64,000 nt of DNA, taken from the NCBI GenBank assembly GCA_016946835.1, contig JACVTC010000108.1, positions 581,708 to 645,707 on the forward strand, given 5' to 3'. The notes under the pieces were generated by a model that saw only the letters and a program-made list of their open reading frames with translations, was not told the origin of the DNA and searched no databases. Shown here one piece after another: positions 11,645 through 22,149 of the stretch. This DNA is from Neocallimastix lanati (nom. inval.). Its lineage: Eukaryota; Neocallimastigomycota; Neocallimastigomycetes; Neocallimastigales; Neocallimastigaceae. A program made the position numbers and the translations under genes. The stretch's first letter is position 1, and every line of letters begins with the position of its first letter.

Positions 11645-12658
11645 TGGTAAAGAATGAATTAATAACCTTTATTTTATTATTAATAATTCTTTACTAAATT
11701 GTACTTTCCTATATTCTTGATAACCTAAACTTAATAATAAAATTTAATTTATTTTGATATAAATTAATTTTAACTTGTAAATAATGTAAATAAATTTTAA
11801 TTAATTATTTTATTGTTATATTATTAAATATATGTATATTAAAATACAATTGTAAATATTAAAATTATACTTTTAAGATACTAAACTATTAAAACTATTA
11901 ATTAAATATTATTATAAAAATTATTATAAAATTATTAAGATTATTAATTAAATATTATTCTAAAAATTATTATAAATTATTAATATTATAAAATTATTAA
12001 AATTATTAAATATTATTATAAAAATTTATATATTATAACTATTAAATATTATTATAAAATTATTAAGATTATTAATTAAATTTATTATTAAAAATTATTA
12101 TTAAAAATTTTTACTTATTATAAAAATTATTATTTAAATATTATCAAATTTATTAATTAAATATTATAAAAATTTTATCTTATTTTGAAAATAATTACAA
12201 GTATTATTTAAAATAATTAAAGATTATTAAATTTATTTTATTAATCTTTAAAAACAATTTATTTAACTTAAAAATATCAAAGAAAATAGTAAAAACTATT
12301 TTCTATATATTTATTTTATAATTATTTTTAATTAAATTATATTTGAATATTATATTATTATATTTATAAAAATTAAAACAAAAATGAATTATTGATATAA
12401 AATTAATTCAATAATTCTATAAAATTACTTAAATTATAAACAATTAATTATACTTTAAATTTATAAAAAAATATAAATATTGTAACAATTTCTTAAAAAT
12501 TAAATATGTGTACTTTAAATAATAAAATTTTATATTAATAAAAAAAATAAATAACTTTTAATAAAGTATTATTTTTTTTTATTTAAAATCAAAGCAGGGT
12601 AATACCCGTCCCCCCCTGCTTGATTTTAAATATCTAAGTGTCAACCCCGAGTCTACCA
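11645..12658 (+). repeat. B: 5' LTR
   Basis: TGGTAAAGAATG to GAGTCTACCA. Variants such as C at 11886 and TAAATATGTG near 12501 match the B' 3' LTR fragment or differ from the B 3' LTR. A C-rich hairpin lies near the end: GCAGGGTAATACCCGTC pairs across with the following CCCCCTGC. Confidence 0.92.
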
Positions 12659-12662
12659 AAAT

Positions 12663-12680
12663 TGGTGGAGATATCGGGGA
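12663..12680 (+). promoter_or_regulatory. B: tRNA primer binding site
   Basis: TGGTGGAGATATCGGGGA starts four bases after the LTR. Its complement ends in CCA and fits a tRNA 3' end (acceptor strand TATCTCC plus discriminator A). D, G and B' have the identical 18 bases. I could not name the tRNA. Confidence 0.8.
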
Positions 12681-12694
12681 AGAAGAAGAAGAAG

Positions 12695-12726
<32 letters not shown>

Positions 12727-13014
12727 GAAGAAGAAAAAGAAGACCAAGAAGTAGACCAAGTGGAAGAAGACTAAGAAAAAGAAGACCAAGAAGAAAACCA
12801 AGTGGAAGAAGACCAAGAAAAAGAAGACCAAGAAGAAAACCAAGAAGAAGACCAAGAAGAAAACCAAGAAGAAAACCAAGAAGAAAACCAAGAAGAAAAC
12901 CAAGAAGAAAACCAAGAAGAAGACCAAGAAGAAGACCAAGAAGAAGACAAAGAAGAAGACCAAGAAGAAGAGACCAAGAAGGAGAAGACCAAGAAGGAGA
13001 AGACCAAGAAGGAA
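12676..13014 (+). repeat. B: GAA/GAAGACCAA minisatellite in the leader
   Basis: A GAA microsatellite grades into tandem CAAGAAGAAGAC/CAAGAAGAAAAC units. Part of it reads as a Glu/Gln/Asp-rich frame, but the corresponding frame in B' differs in length and unit composition, so I treat it as a repeat, not a gene. Confidence 0.85.
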
Positions 13015-13239
13015 ATTGGAACTACTAGGACTTATTTTTTTTTTGGAATTATGAGAATAATTTTTTTTTAATTAAATTTAATAGAATTAAATTAAATTAA
13101 AACATAAAAAAAAAAAAAAAAAAATTTTCACACTTTTACAATCATCATCATCAAATTTTTTTTATTGTTATCGGTTTTTGTGTTGTTGTTGTGGTTGGTG
13201 TTGTTGTTGTGATTGTTGTTGTTGTGGTAGTAATAAAAA

Positions 13240-13698
13240 TTAACATCAGTTTTATTTGGTCTTCGCGTGCTCCAAATAAAACTATATACTGAGTTTACTG
13301 CGTACTAAGCAGTTATAGATAATTCTATAATTGCGAGTGGTTTAATCAGGTGTTTGGAGAGGGGCCGGTTACGAACTAATCGAACCCCGATTAGATATAG
13401 CGGTAAATACTGTTGGGAAGCAGAAATTACCCTATAGATCACCCATTATACGTTCAACACGGTTTGGGTGCTCCTCCACTTGACTCAGGCAAATTCACTT
13501 AGTATACCGAAATACTAAGGTCCCTCTGCGTGGTCGGCAGTTGTAATAGATAGCGGTTTTTCAAGTTGTATTAGGTTTGTTAATTTACCTTGTTTTTAAT
13601 TAAGTTTATTTGTTTTTTTTTTAAGTTGTAATTATATAAACTTAATAATAATTGTAATTGTAATTGTAAATATTGTAATAATAACCGATAACAAATAA

Positions 13699-13740
<42 letters not shown>

Positions 13741-13990
13741 ATATTAATTTTTGTGTTTTTTTTAAATATTTTTAATTGCTATATTAATAAATTTTTTTTT
13801 GTAAATAATTGTATATATTTTTTTTATTTAAGTAAAGATAAACGAAAGGGGTTATTAGCTTGAAAGAATAGTGAACACTCCAACTAGTTTATTAATTTAT
13901 ATTTATTCTAGTGTCCAGGAGGGGGAGTACGGGTGTATATAGCAAAATTAAATATACACTAGCCGGAAACGTCTCACTAGAGATATAAAT
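13240..13990 (+). other. B: structured 5' leader
   Basis: Non-coding but with far more G and C than its surroundings. Hairpins include AGTTTTATTTGG/CCAAATAAAACT (13248-13283, 12 bp), CTAATCG/CGATTAG near 13374-13394, CTTAGTAT/ATACTAAG (13498-13519) and GTGTATAT/ATATACAC near 13934-13960. A run of about 37 A (13702-13738) separates two structured blocks. Packaging, dimerisation or internal-initiation roles are possible; none is demonstrated. Confidence 0.6.
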
Positions 13991-14116
13991 TACTTAAATA
14001 TATAATTTTAATTGTAAATAAATAAATAAATAAATAAAAATATAGCAATTAAATAATTAATAAAACAATTTTTTTTATTTTATTTTTTTTTTTTTAAAAG
14101 TGTGTTTTTTTTTAAA

Positions 14117-14346
14117 ATGAGTACAATTAATTTTAAAGATTTAAAAAAGGAACTTAAGGATATTGAAAAAATATCCAAAGAAAATTTAGATGTTAAAACT
14201 TGGAAGTCTGATTTAGAGCTTTGGATAAAGCTTGAACATGTTGAAGACTCCAAGATTATATTTTATGCCTGTGTTTTAACCTCAATTGGTGAAACCAGGA
14301 AAGTCATCCAAGAATTAATGGATGATAATAATAAAGATGATGATAG

Positions 14347-14386
<40 letters not shown>

Positions 14387-15070
14387 AATTATAAGGATAT
14401 TAATGATGAAGATGAGGATGATGATAATGAAGAAGATAAAGAAATTGATAAAAAGAATAAGGCTTATCCTTCCCTTAATAGAATTGTAAAAGCTATAGAA
14501 GAATTTTATGGCATTAGGGAGGATCAAAATAATTTATTAAGAGAGCTACGTGCTCTAAGAATTAAGAGAAATGAAAGAATCAAAGATTTTAATATTAAGT
14601 ATAAAACTTTATATTTAAAATTAAATAAAAAGAAAAGAAGTCAGATAAGTGTTTTAGATTACACAGACTCCATTGAAAACAATGTTGAAGCCTGGAAACG
14701 TCTAACCTTATTTGATAACATCTCTCTGTCAAAAGCCTTTAAAATTGCTGAAAAAGCAGATAGGTTAAATTATATGGGTAGTAATCAAAGAAGACATCCT
14801 TCTACCCCTTCACCTTCTGCAAATACATCTTCTTTTAGTAATAGAGTTAATTTTCATCCTCCTATTAAAAATAAATTAGAACAAAAAGTTAATATTAAAC
14901 CTAAAGAAGATAATGACATAGAGGAATTAACAAGAAAAATGAGAAGTTTAACAATAAAGGCTTGTTATTTCTGTAAAGAACCAGGTCATTATCAAAACAA
15001 TTGCCCAAAGTTGAGAGCAATTGTTGAGAAAAATAGGAAGGAAATTAGAAATAATAAACGTTTAAATTGA
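14117..15070 (+). CDS. gag: B: Gag
   Basis: 317 aa from the first ATG; the frame is open 15 bases further back without an ATG. An N-terminal helical Gag-like region (FKDLKKELKDIEKIS) is followed by an Asp-repeat tract encoded by a GAT microsatellite (residues about 75-110; 13 Asp in the core here, 14 in B'). Next come a Gag core (YPSLNRIVKAIEEFYG, LRELRALRIKRNERIKDF) and one CCHC knuckle, CYFCKEPGHYQNNC, near residue 290. It should bind and package the element RNA. It ends in the frameshift site, so some ribosomes continue into Pol. Confidence 0.93.
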
Positions 15071-15095
15071 GTAATGGGATAAGAAGCTCTCCCAT
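15061..15095 (+). promoter_or_regulatory. B: -1 frameshift site (slippery heptamer plus hairpin)
   Basis: TTTAAAT at 15061-15067 is phased as T TTA AAT, directly before the gag TGA (15068-15070). The pol frame is exactly -1. A hairpin ATGGGA/TCCCAT (15074-15095) starts six bases downstream. C, D and G have the same layout. Confidence 0.85.
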
Positions 15096-18000
15096 ACTTA
15101 ATAAAGCAGCTTCACTTAAATATCAAAAAGAAATTAAAAATTCTCGTCTTTCTAATATTGAAGAAACTCCTGCTAATAAAAGGGTGGTTAATAAAAAGAA
15201 AGTTGATTATTTAGTAGGAGCATCTAAACGTAAAATTTATGATGTTAATAATGATGAAGGTAGTGCAGAGAAAAGGATTCATAAGTCGTTGAAGGAGAAT
15301 CCTAAACCTATAATAACTCCTGCATTACGAAAACAGAAAGAACGAGAAGTAAAAGAAAATAATATAAGTAATAAAATTGTTAAACAAATTAAACCATCTA
15401 TTCTAGCTCAACCACGAATTGAAAAAGAAAAAGAGATTGAAAGACAAATTCGTGATAATGAAAGAGCTAGTAATAGTAATACTAATTATAGTAATAATCA
15501 TAGTAATGATAATAGTAATGATAATATTAATAATAATTCATTAGTGAATGATGAAGTTATTATAAATAATGTAAATAATGATAAAAGAAAGAATAAAAAT
15601 TTAATGAAAGAAAATAATGATAATAATAAAAGTATTGTGAAGGAGAATAATAAAGTAATTGATTTAACTAGGGTGTTAAATAGTAAAGATAAAGATACTC
15701 AAAAAGAAAATAAAAGTTCTAGAGTATCTAGGAAAATTAAGATGCAATCGGGGGAAGAAGAATATGATATTCTTAAAGATTTAAATTCTGCCCATTGCAA
15801 TATTACTTTTGGACAGTTATTGGATGCTGCTCCAAAATTAAGATATAAGGTGTCACAGGGTATTAAATTGGATAGGGACCAATCTAATATCTCTGGGGTG
15901 TTGGATAATGTGTCAGCCACGACTGTGGTCGTTAATAACATAGACCACACTTATAAAAGTAAAGGTAACGAACCATGTGAAGAGGATATTGCCATGGTTG
16001 ATGTTACAGTTGAAGGTGTTTCGGGGAAGGCTTTAATTGATTCATGTAGTAATTTAAGTATAATTACTCAACAATTTTTAGATAAGCTTCCGTCCGAATA
16101 TGAACCTATTGATATTAGTCGTGGCAGAATTAGGTTGGCAACTAAGAATGATGATTACTCGGAAGGTTATATCATTCGGGTGCCAGTAAAGATTAATAAT
16201 CTTGTATTAATGGTTAATTGTAGAATAGTAGAAAAGGAGGATCCTTTTTACGATATTCTAATTAACTTAAAAACCCAAATTGATTATAATTTGTTTATCC
16301 ACCCCATTTTATATAGTTTGTGTCAAATTACTCCTGAGGGAGTAATTGACGTTATTGCACCTATTAATAATGATTATGAAGATGAAGAAAAGTTGTTGTG
16401 TATGATTAAGGCTTTGGATGAGGATTCCAAAAAGAATGATTTAAAGAAAATTGAAGGATTATCTCCAAAGCAATATATTCATCATGAAATTTTCCTAAAT
16501 ACTTTAAATGAAAAATATAAAGATGAAATAATTAAAATTCTGGAGGAGAACTTAGAAATAGTTGCTACTTCTTCAGAAGAATTAACACCTTCTGATCTTC
16601 CTCCACATAAGATTAATTTAATTCCTGGTGCGAAACCAGTTAAGCAAAGGTGCTATAGATTAGTTAAATTTAAGTCGGATATACTTAAGGAGGAATTAAT
16701 TAAATTAATTAATAAGAAATTAATTGAACCTTCTTGTTCCGAATGGTCATCGCCAATAGTGTTAGTACCGAAGAAGAACGGTAAATGGCGATTATGTATT
16801 GATTATCGTAAGGTTAATGATTTAACAGTTAAAGATTCTTATTCATTACCTTACATTGATGAGATATTTGATAGTTTAGATGGGCCACAGATTTTTACAA
16901 CAATGGATCTTTACTCTGGTTATCATCAAATTTTGATGGATGAGGAAAGTGTAGAAATTACCACCTTCACCACAAAATTTGGTAACTACCAATTCAAGGT
17001 TATGCCTTTTGGTTTAACCGGAGCCCCAGCTACATTTCAAAGGGAAATGAATAGGATTCTTTTCCCATTTATAGGAAAGTTTGTTTTTAACTTTATAGAT
17101 GATATTTTAATATACTCTAAGAGTATAGAAGAACATATAAGCCACATTAGGCAAGTGTTGGAAGTATTTCGCCAACACAAATTAAAAATTAACATTGAAA
17201 AATGTGCCTTTATGCAGACTGAAGTAGAAGTCTTAGGTCATAAGGCATCAGTGAAAGGTTTAAGTCCCCAGGATAGCAAAATTAAGGCTATCAAGGAGTG
17301 GGTAGCACCTGTTGATGTTCATGAATTACGATCCTTTCTTGGAGCAGTAGGATATTATAGAAACTTTATTGATAAATATGCCCAAATCTCTGCTCCTTTA
17401 TGTAAATTATTAAGAAAGAATGTTAAATATAAATGGAATACTGAACATCAACAAAGTTTTGATCTGTTAAAAGAAAAGTTAATAAATGCTCCAATTTTAA
17501 AATATCCAAGTTTTAATCAAAGGTTTATAATTAGAATGGATGCTTCCTATGAAGGTATTGGAGGAGTATTACTCCAAGAAGATTTAGAAACCAAAAAGGA
17601 ACATCCAGTTCATTATATAAGTAGAAGTTTAAGTAAAGCCGAGAAAAATTATGGCATTACTGACTTGGAAGGAGCTGCATTAATTTATTGTATTACTAAG
17701 TTGAAATCTTATATATTAGGAAATCCTAATAAAACAGTAGTAATAACAGATCATAAACCTTTAATCAGTTTCTTTAAAAATAAGGAACCTAATAATGCTA
17801 GGCAAGCAAGGTGGTGCTTAACTGTTAGTACCCTTGGTGTTGAAATTCAATATCAAATGGGTAAGAAAAATGTGTTAGCCGATGCATTATCTAGGATGAA
17901 GAAAAGAGATGATTCTGTGGTATTGGCAACTAAGTTAACTTCAAAGGAAGAAGAAGAGTTGCTTTCTAAAACTATTAAAGACTTTATAAATGAAAAATTT

Positions 18001-19116
18001 GTTACGATAGATGGTGAAGATTACTTTGTTGATGGTAATGACTATCGTAAATTAATTACTGATCAAACGGAAAGAGTAAAACTTATTTTAGAAGCCCATA
18101 AGATAGGTCATGAGGGATATTATAAGACTTATCAAAGGCTTCGTAAAAGTTTTTATTGGAATAATATGGTGATGGATATTAAAAGAGTGGTGCAAAGTTG
18201 TGACAAGTGTCAGTTGAATAGGTCACAACCATATCCAGAACCTACAGAAAATACTCCAACTAAAGTAGAAGGTCCTTTTATACATTTGGGTTTAGATATT
18301 ATTGGACCTTTGATTAAAACTAAAAATAATAATCAATATATTATGGTTGTGGTGGATTACTTCACCAAATGGGTTGAAGCAGAACCCACGGAAAATATAA
18401 CATCACAGGATGTGATTAAGTTCTTAATTAATGTGTTTGCTCGTCATGGTGTTCCACAGGTAATAACAACTGACAATGGTGTTCAGTTCACCTCGGACAT
18501 GACGAAAATATTTTTAGATCTCTATGATGTATATGTGAAGTTTATTTCCACATATCATCCAGAAAGTAATGGACTTACGGAAAACCGTAATAAAGAGATC
18601 GGAAAGTTATTGAGGTTGTTGGGTTCTAAGAATAAGGATTGGGATGAAGTTTTACCATCCGCCTTATGGGCTCTTAGAACTACCAAAAATAAGGTAACAA
18701 AACATTCAAGTTTTGAGTTGGTTTATGGTAGGGAAGATCAGCAGCCTTTTGATATTGCTGCTAGACCTACCAAGGATATTAATAAGTCATCGGATGAAGT
18801 GTTGTTAGAAAAATTTATAAATCATTACCGATGGACTTTAGAAGCAGCCGAAAATGTTAAAAATGCAAATAAGTATTGGGCTGCTAGAAGAGAGGAAAAG
18901 AATAGTTTGAATGAAGGAAAAAGAATTAGGGAAGGTGATTTAGTTCTAGTTAGAAATTTTTCAAGAACTAAACTAGAACCTTATTTTGTTGGTCCTCTTA
19001 AAGTTATAAAAAAACAATTTAATACGGTTACCTTGGCTGATCCAAATTCTGGAATTCAAATGAATAGGAATGTTCATTTGAAGAATATAGTCAAGTATAA
19101 CTCAGCTTCGATGTAG
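15067..19116 (+). CDS. pol: B: Pol (protease, RT, RNase H, integrase)
   Basis: 1349 aa, entered by -1 frameshift. A Lys/Asn-rich N-terminal extension (about 1-240) is followed by a retropepsin whose active site is LIDSCSNLS near residue 321 (Asp-Ser-Cys instead of Asp-Ser/Thr-Gly). RT has LCIDYRKVNDL near 580 and FIDD near 675, with Phe replacing the usual Tyr. RNase H has RMDASYEGIGGVLL near 820. Integrase has HKIGHEG..CDKCQ near 1010-1050, LDIIGP, TTDNGVQF and the Glu of SNGLTENRN. It ends in a GPLKVIKK-type GPY/F module without chromodomain. The frame is intact, so the protein may be functional. Confidence 0.93.
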   Translation: MSNGIRSSPILNKAASLKYQKEIKNSRLSNIEETPANKRVVNKKKVDYLVGASKRKIYDVNNDEGSAEKRIHKSLKENPKPIITPALRKQKEREVKENNISNKIVKQIKPSILAQPRIEKEKEIERQIRDNERASNSNTNYSNNHSNDNSNDNINNNSLVNDEVIINNVNNDKRKNKNLMKENNDNNKSIVKENNKVIDLTRVLNSKDKDTQKENKSSRVSRKIKMQSGEEEYDILKDLNSAHCNITFGQLLDAAPKLRYKVSQGIKLDRDQSNISGVLDNVSATTVVVNNIDHTYKSKGNEPCEEDIAMVDVTVEGVSGKALIDSCSNLSIITQQFLDKLPSEYEPIDISRGRIRLATKNDDYSEGYIIRVPVKINNLVLMVNCRIVEKEDPFYDILINLKTQIDYNLFIHPILYSLCQITPEGVIDVIAPINNDYEDEEKLLCMIKALDEDSKKNDLKKIEGLSPKQYIHHEIFLNTLNEKYKDEIIKILEENLEIVATSSEELTPSDLPPHKINLIPGAKPVKQRCYRLVKFKSDILKEELIKLINKKLIEPSCSEWSSPIVLVPKKNGKWRLCIDYRKVNDLTVKDSYSLPYIDEIFDSLDGPQIFTTMDLYSGYHQILMDEESVEITTFTTKFGNYQFKVMPFGLTGAPATFQREMNRILFPFIGKFVFNFIDDILIYSKSIEEHISHIRQVLEVFRQHKLKINIEKCAFMQTEVEVLGHKASVKGLSPQDSKIKAIKEWVAPVDVHELRSFLGAVGYYRNFIDKYAQISAPLCKLLRKNVKYKWNTEHQQSFDLLKEKLINAPILKYPSFNQRFIIRMDASYEGIGGVLLQEDLETKKEHPVHYISRSLSKAEKNYGITDLEGAALIYCITKLKSYILGNPNKTVVITDHKPLISFFKNKEPNNARQARWCLTVSTLGVEIQYQMGKKNVLADALSRMKKRDDSVVLATKLTSKEEEELLSKTIKDFINEKFVTIDGEDYFVDGNDYRKLITDQTERVKLILEAHKIGHEGYYKTYQRLRKSFYWNNMVMDIKRVVQSCDKCQLNRSQPYPEPTENTPTKVEGPFIHLGLDIIGPLIKTKNNNQYIMVVVDYFTKWVEAEPTENITSQDVIKFLINVFARHGVPQVITTDNGVQFTSDMTKIFLDLYDVYVKFISTYHPESNGLTENRNKEIGKLLRLLGSKNKDWDEVLPSALWALRTTKNKVTKHSSFELVYGREDQQPFDIAARPTKDINKSSDEVLLEKFINHYRWTLEAAENVKNANKYWAARREEKNSLNEGKRIREGDLVLVRNFSRTKLEPYFVGPLKVIKKQFNTVTLADPNSGIQMNRNVHLKNIVKYNSASM

Positions 19117-19139
19117 CTTGAGTTTTAGAGGGGGCATCA
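19091..19139 (+). promoter_or_regulatory. B: pol-end hairpin and polypurine tract
   Basis: ACTCAGCT and AGCTTGAGT pair around the pol stop codon (one bulged base), then GAGGGGGCATCA precedes the 3' LTR. D and G have the same hairpin and tract at the same place. Confidence 0.65.
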
Positions 19140-20153
19140 TGGTAAAGAATGAATTAATAACCTTTATTTTATTATTAATAATTCTTTACTAAATTGTACT
19201 TTCCTATATTCTTGATAACCTAAACTTAATAATAAAATTTAATTTATTTTGATATAAATTAATTTTAACTTGTAAATAATGTAAATAAATTTTAATTAAT
19301 TATTTTATTGTTATATTATTAAATATATGTATATTAAAATACAATTGTAAATATTAAAATTATACTTTTAAGATACTAAATTATTAAAACTATTAATTAA
19401 ATATTATTATAAAAATTATTATAAAATTATTAAAATTATTAATTAAATATTATTCTAAAAATTATTATAAATTATTAATATTATAAAATTATTAAAATTA
19501 TTAAATATTATTATAAAAATTTATTTATTATAACTATTAAATATTATTATAAAATTATTAAGATTATTAATTAAATTTATTATTAAAAATTATTATTAAA
19601 AATTATTACTTATTATAAAAATTATTATTTAAATATTATCAAATTTATTAATTAAATATTATAAAAATTTTATCTTATTTTGAAAATAATTACAAGTATT
19701 ATTTAAAATAATTAAAAATTATTAAATTTATTATATTAATCTTTAAAAACAATTTATTTAACTTAAAAATATCAAAGAAAATAGTAAAAACTATTTTCTA
19801 TATATTTATTTTATAATTATTTTTAATTAAATTATATTTGAATATTATATTATTATATTTATAAAAATTAAAACAAAAATGAATTATTGATATAAAATTA
19901 ATTCAATAATTCTATAAAATTACTTAAATTATAAACAATTAATTATACTTTAAATTTATAAAAAAATATAAATATTGTAACAATTTCTTAAAAATTAAAT
20001 GTGTGTACTTTAAATAATAAACTTTTATATTAATAAAAAAAATAAATAACTTTTAATAAAGAATTATTTTTTTTTTTTTAAAATCAAAGCAGGGTAATAC
20101 CCGTCCCCCCCTGCTTGATTTTAAATATCTAAGTGTCAACCCCGAGTCTGTCA
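19140..20153 (+). repeat. B: 3' LTR
   Basis: 1014 bp, ending GAGTCTGTCA where the 5' LTR ends GAGTCTACCA. T at 19381, AAATGTGTGT near 19998 and AAACTTTT near 20030 match the B' 5' LTR and not the B 5' LTR. Followed by ACTT (20154-20157) and element C. Confidence 0.92.
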
Positions 20154-20157
20154 ACTT

Positions 20158-20717
20158 TGGTACGTTACTCACTAAAATAGAATAAATTATTAAAAATATA
20201 AGAAAATAAATAATTCTTTAGTTATTTTATTATAATAGGTATAAGGTTTAATTAGTATATAAAATTATAATATTAATAAAAATAATTTTAATTAATAGAT
20301 AACCAATAAGAATTAAGATAAATTATAGTATAAAAATAAGTGAAAGATAAAATATTAACAAAGGAGGAACTTAATAATCTAATATCTTTAAAGAATATAA
20401 TAGTTAGAATAGGAATTATAAAATATTTATTCGGGTGAATAAATTTTAGGATATTTTGGTTAATATTATTATTAAAATATAAATTTAAAGATATAATAAA
20501 GTTATAATAAAATTAAATGTACTTATTTAAAGAACAAAACTTATAAATAAAATAAAGACTTAAAAGTAACACATTATTATTTATTAAAAATTTATTATTA
20601 ATTTTGTGTTATAATTTTTTTTATTTATTTCTTTTATTAGAATATATTATTTTATAGTTTTACAACTTGCTTTCCCCAAATCATATAAAAGGTACAATAT
20701 ATAAAAATAACGTACCA
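20158..20717 (+). repeat. C: 5' LTR
   Basis: 560 bp, TGGTACGTT to AACGTACCA. It differs from the 3' LTR at a few bases and by homopolymer length. This LTR family is distinct from the TGGTAAAG families, but it also has an inverted repeat near its start (CTAAAATAGAAT and ATTCTTTAG). Confidence 0.92.
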
Positions 20718-20721
20718 AAAT

Positions 20722-20739
20722 TGGTGGAGAATCCGGGCG
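20722..20739 (+). promoter_or_regulatory. C: tRNA primer binding site
   Basis: TGGTGGAGAATCCGGGCG, four bases after the LTR. It shares TGGTGGAGA with B, D and G, then differs, so a different tRNA is the likely primer. The tRNA is not identified. The following 230 bases are AT-rich leader with nothing recognisable. Confidence 0.7.
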
Positions 20740-20967
20740 AAAGCAAGATAAAATAATATGAAAATAATTAGAGAAATTACTTTACTTTAATTCATTCATT
20801 TTTTTTATTTTATATATTTATAGTACAAAAGCATTTATTGTATTATTATAAAACAATTTTTATTTTTTTTGTTTCTTCATTTTTTTTTTTTTTTTACAAA
20901 ACAATTATTATATTATAAATAAATATAACTATTTTATATTACTTTTTTTTAATAAATTCTATTTATC

Positions 20968-22149
20968 ATGATTGACGCTGCCAAATTACAGAAAGCATTA
21001 CCAAATCTCATCGACTATGGAAAAGATGTTGATGGATGGATGCATGAATTCGTCAGAGTGATGGAGCTCTACGATGTTGTGGAACCAAGAAGAATTTTTG
21101 TCTGGGCCAAAGAAGCAGTCGAAGAAGACATGCATGGGGCCTTAAACTCTTTAAAAAGTAAGAATGGAAACGAAGTTAGATATCCCAGCTTCAAAGAAAT
21201 CCAAACTGCCGTAGAGGAGTACTTGCACATCACACCTAATGATAAATGTGCAGTATTAAAATCATTAAAAATTAATAATAAAGAAACTATAAAAAAATTT
21301 AATCATAGATACAAAATATTATATAAAGGCCTACCAAGAGAATATCAAAAATTAATTTCAATAAAGGATTATACTACTGCTATAAGTACACGGGTCTTTC
21401 CTTGTTCAAGAGTTATGACAACCGAATGCGAAACTTTATCTGAAGCTTTTAAGGTAGCTGAAGTATCCGAAGAAGCTGAAAACGAAATAATCAGTAATAT
21501 TGGGCAAGATAATAATAAGAATAGATCTAATTTAATGTTCGTGCAAAATTTGGATAGTCCTATAATGAATCACCCATTTTATCAGAATTTTTATGGAGAA
21601 CCTTCTTATAAACATAATATAAATCAAAGTACTAATAGAAATATTTACAATAATAATTTTCGTCCACCTTTTAGAAGGAATAACCGAAACTTTAGTAATG
21701 GTTCAAGATTTATGAACCTCAATAATAATTATAATACTAACGTCAATCAAAATATGAATAATATCATGGATAACAACAACTATAATTATAATTATTTACC
21801 TAATAGGATACAAAATAGTAATAACTCTAATTACAATTATAAAAACAATAATATTAGTAACGATAACAATACCAACAATATAGCTACCGCAGTTTCTCAA
21901 AATAGTAACGTATATGACAATAATAACGGTATTGATGCTAATATACTTACAACTACCATAAATAGAAATCCAGGGGTTATTCCAAATAAGGAATATAATA
22001 AAAGTTTTAATAAAGACTACCAAAATAGGAAAACTACTTGTTTCCGTTGTTTCCAAAATGGGCATAAGGCTTCAAACTGCCCCTATTCGTTCAAACAATT
22101 AGCGGAAATGGAAGAAAGGGGAATGATCAACAAATCTTTAAACCACTAA
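20968..22149 (+). CDS. gag: C: Gag
   Basis: 393 aa from an ATG. The N-terminal Gag-like region (residues about 1-170: WMHEFVRVMELYDVVEPRRI, KKFNHRYKILYKGLP) is distantly similar to B, D and G Gag but without the acidic tract. A long Asn/Tyr-rich low-complexity linker (about 190-345) follows, then one CCHC knuckle CFRCFQNGHKASNC near residue 356. It ends in the frameshift site. The Asn expansion is an unusual feature of this copy among the four Gags. Confidence 0.92.
   Translation: MIDAAKLQKALPNLIDYGKDVDGWMHEFVRVMELYDVVEPRRIFVWAKEAVEEDMHGALNSLKSKNGNEVRYPSFKEIQTAVEEYLHITPNDKCAVLKSLKINNKETIKKFNHRYKILYKGLPREYQKLISIKDYTTAISTRVFPCSRVMTTECETLSEAFKVAEVSEEAENEIISNIGQDNNKNRSNLMFVQNLDSPIMNHPFYQNFYGEPSYKHNINQSTNRNIYNNNFRPPFRRNNRNFSNGSRFMNLNNNYNTNVNQNMNNIMDNNNYNYNYLPNRIQNSNNSNYNYKNNNISNDNNTNNIATAVSQNSNVYDNNNGIDANILTTTINRNPGVIPNKEYNKSFNKDYQNRKTTCFRCFQNGHKASNCPYSFKQLAEMEERGMINKSLNH

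Larger units (their letters stand above)
11645..20153 (+). mobile_element. B: complete group-2 Ty3/Gypsy element
   Basis: 8.5-kb element with two 1014-bp LTRs, a tRNA-type primer site, a 1.4-kb leader, gag, frameshifted pol and a polypurine tract. Both reading frames are intact. The flanks do not match: CTGT on the left, ACTT on the right. The two LTRs carry different variants that match the opposite-end LTRs of B'. B is therefore probably a recombinant of two insertions. Confidence 0.93.

Noticed and set aside
12634..13071. Open frames rich in Phe/Val, Ser/Trp or Glu/Gln in the B leader, on both strands
   Set aside because: They are translations of the GAA/GACCAA minisatellite. The matching region in B' (48338-48703) has different length, unit order and reading frame, and no start is conserved.
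13918..13985. Hammerhead or other self-cleaving ribozyme near CCGGAAACGTC in the B leader
   Set aside because: The GAAAC-like core lacks a matching CUGANGA and the required stems. Only simple hairpins are supported.
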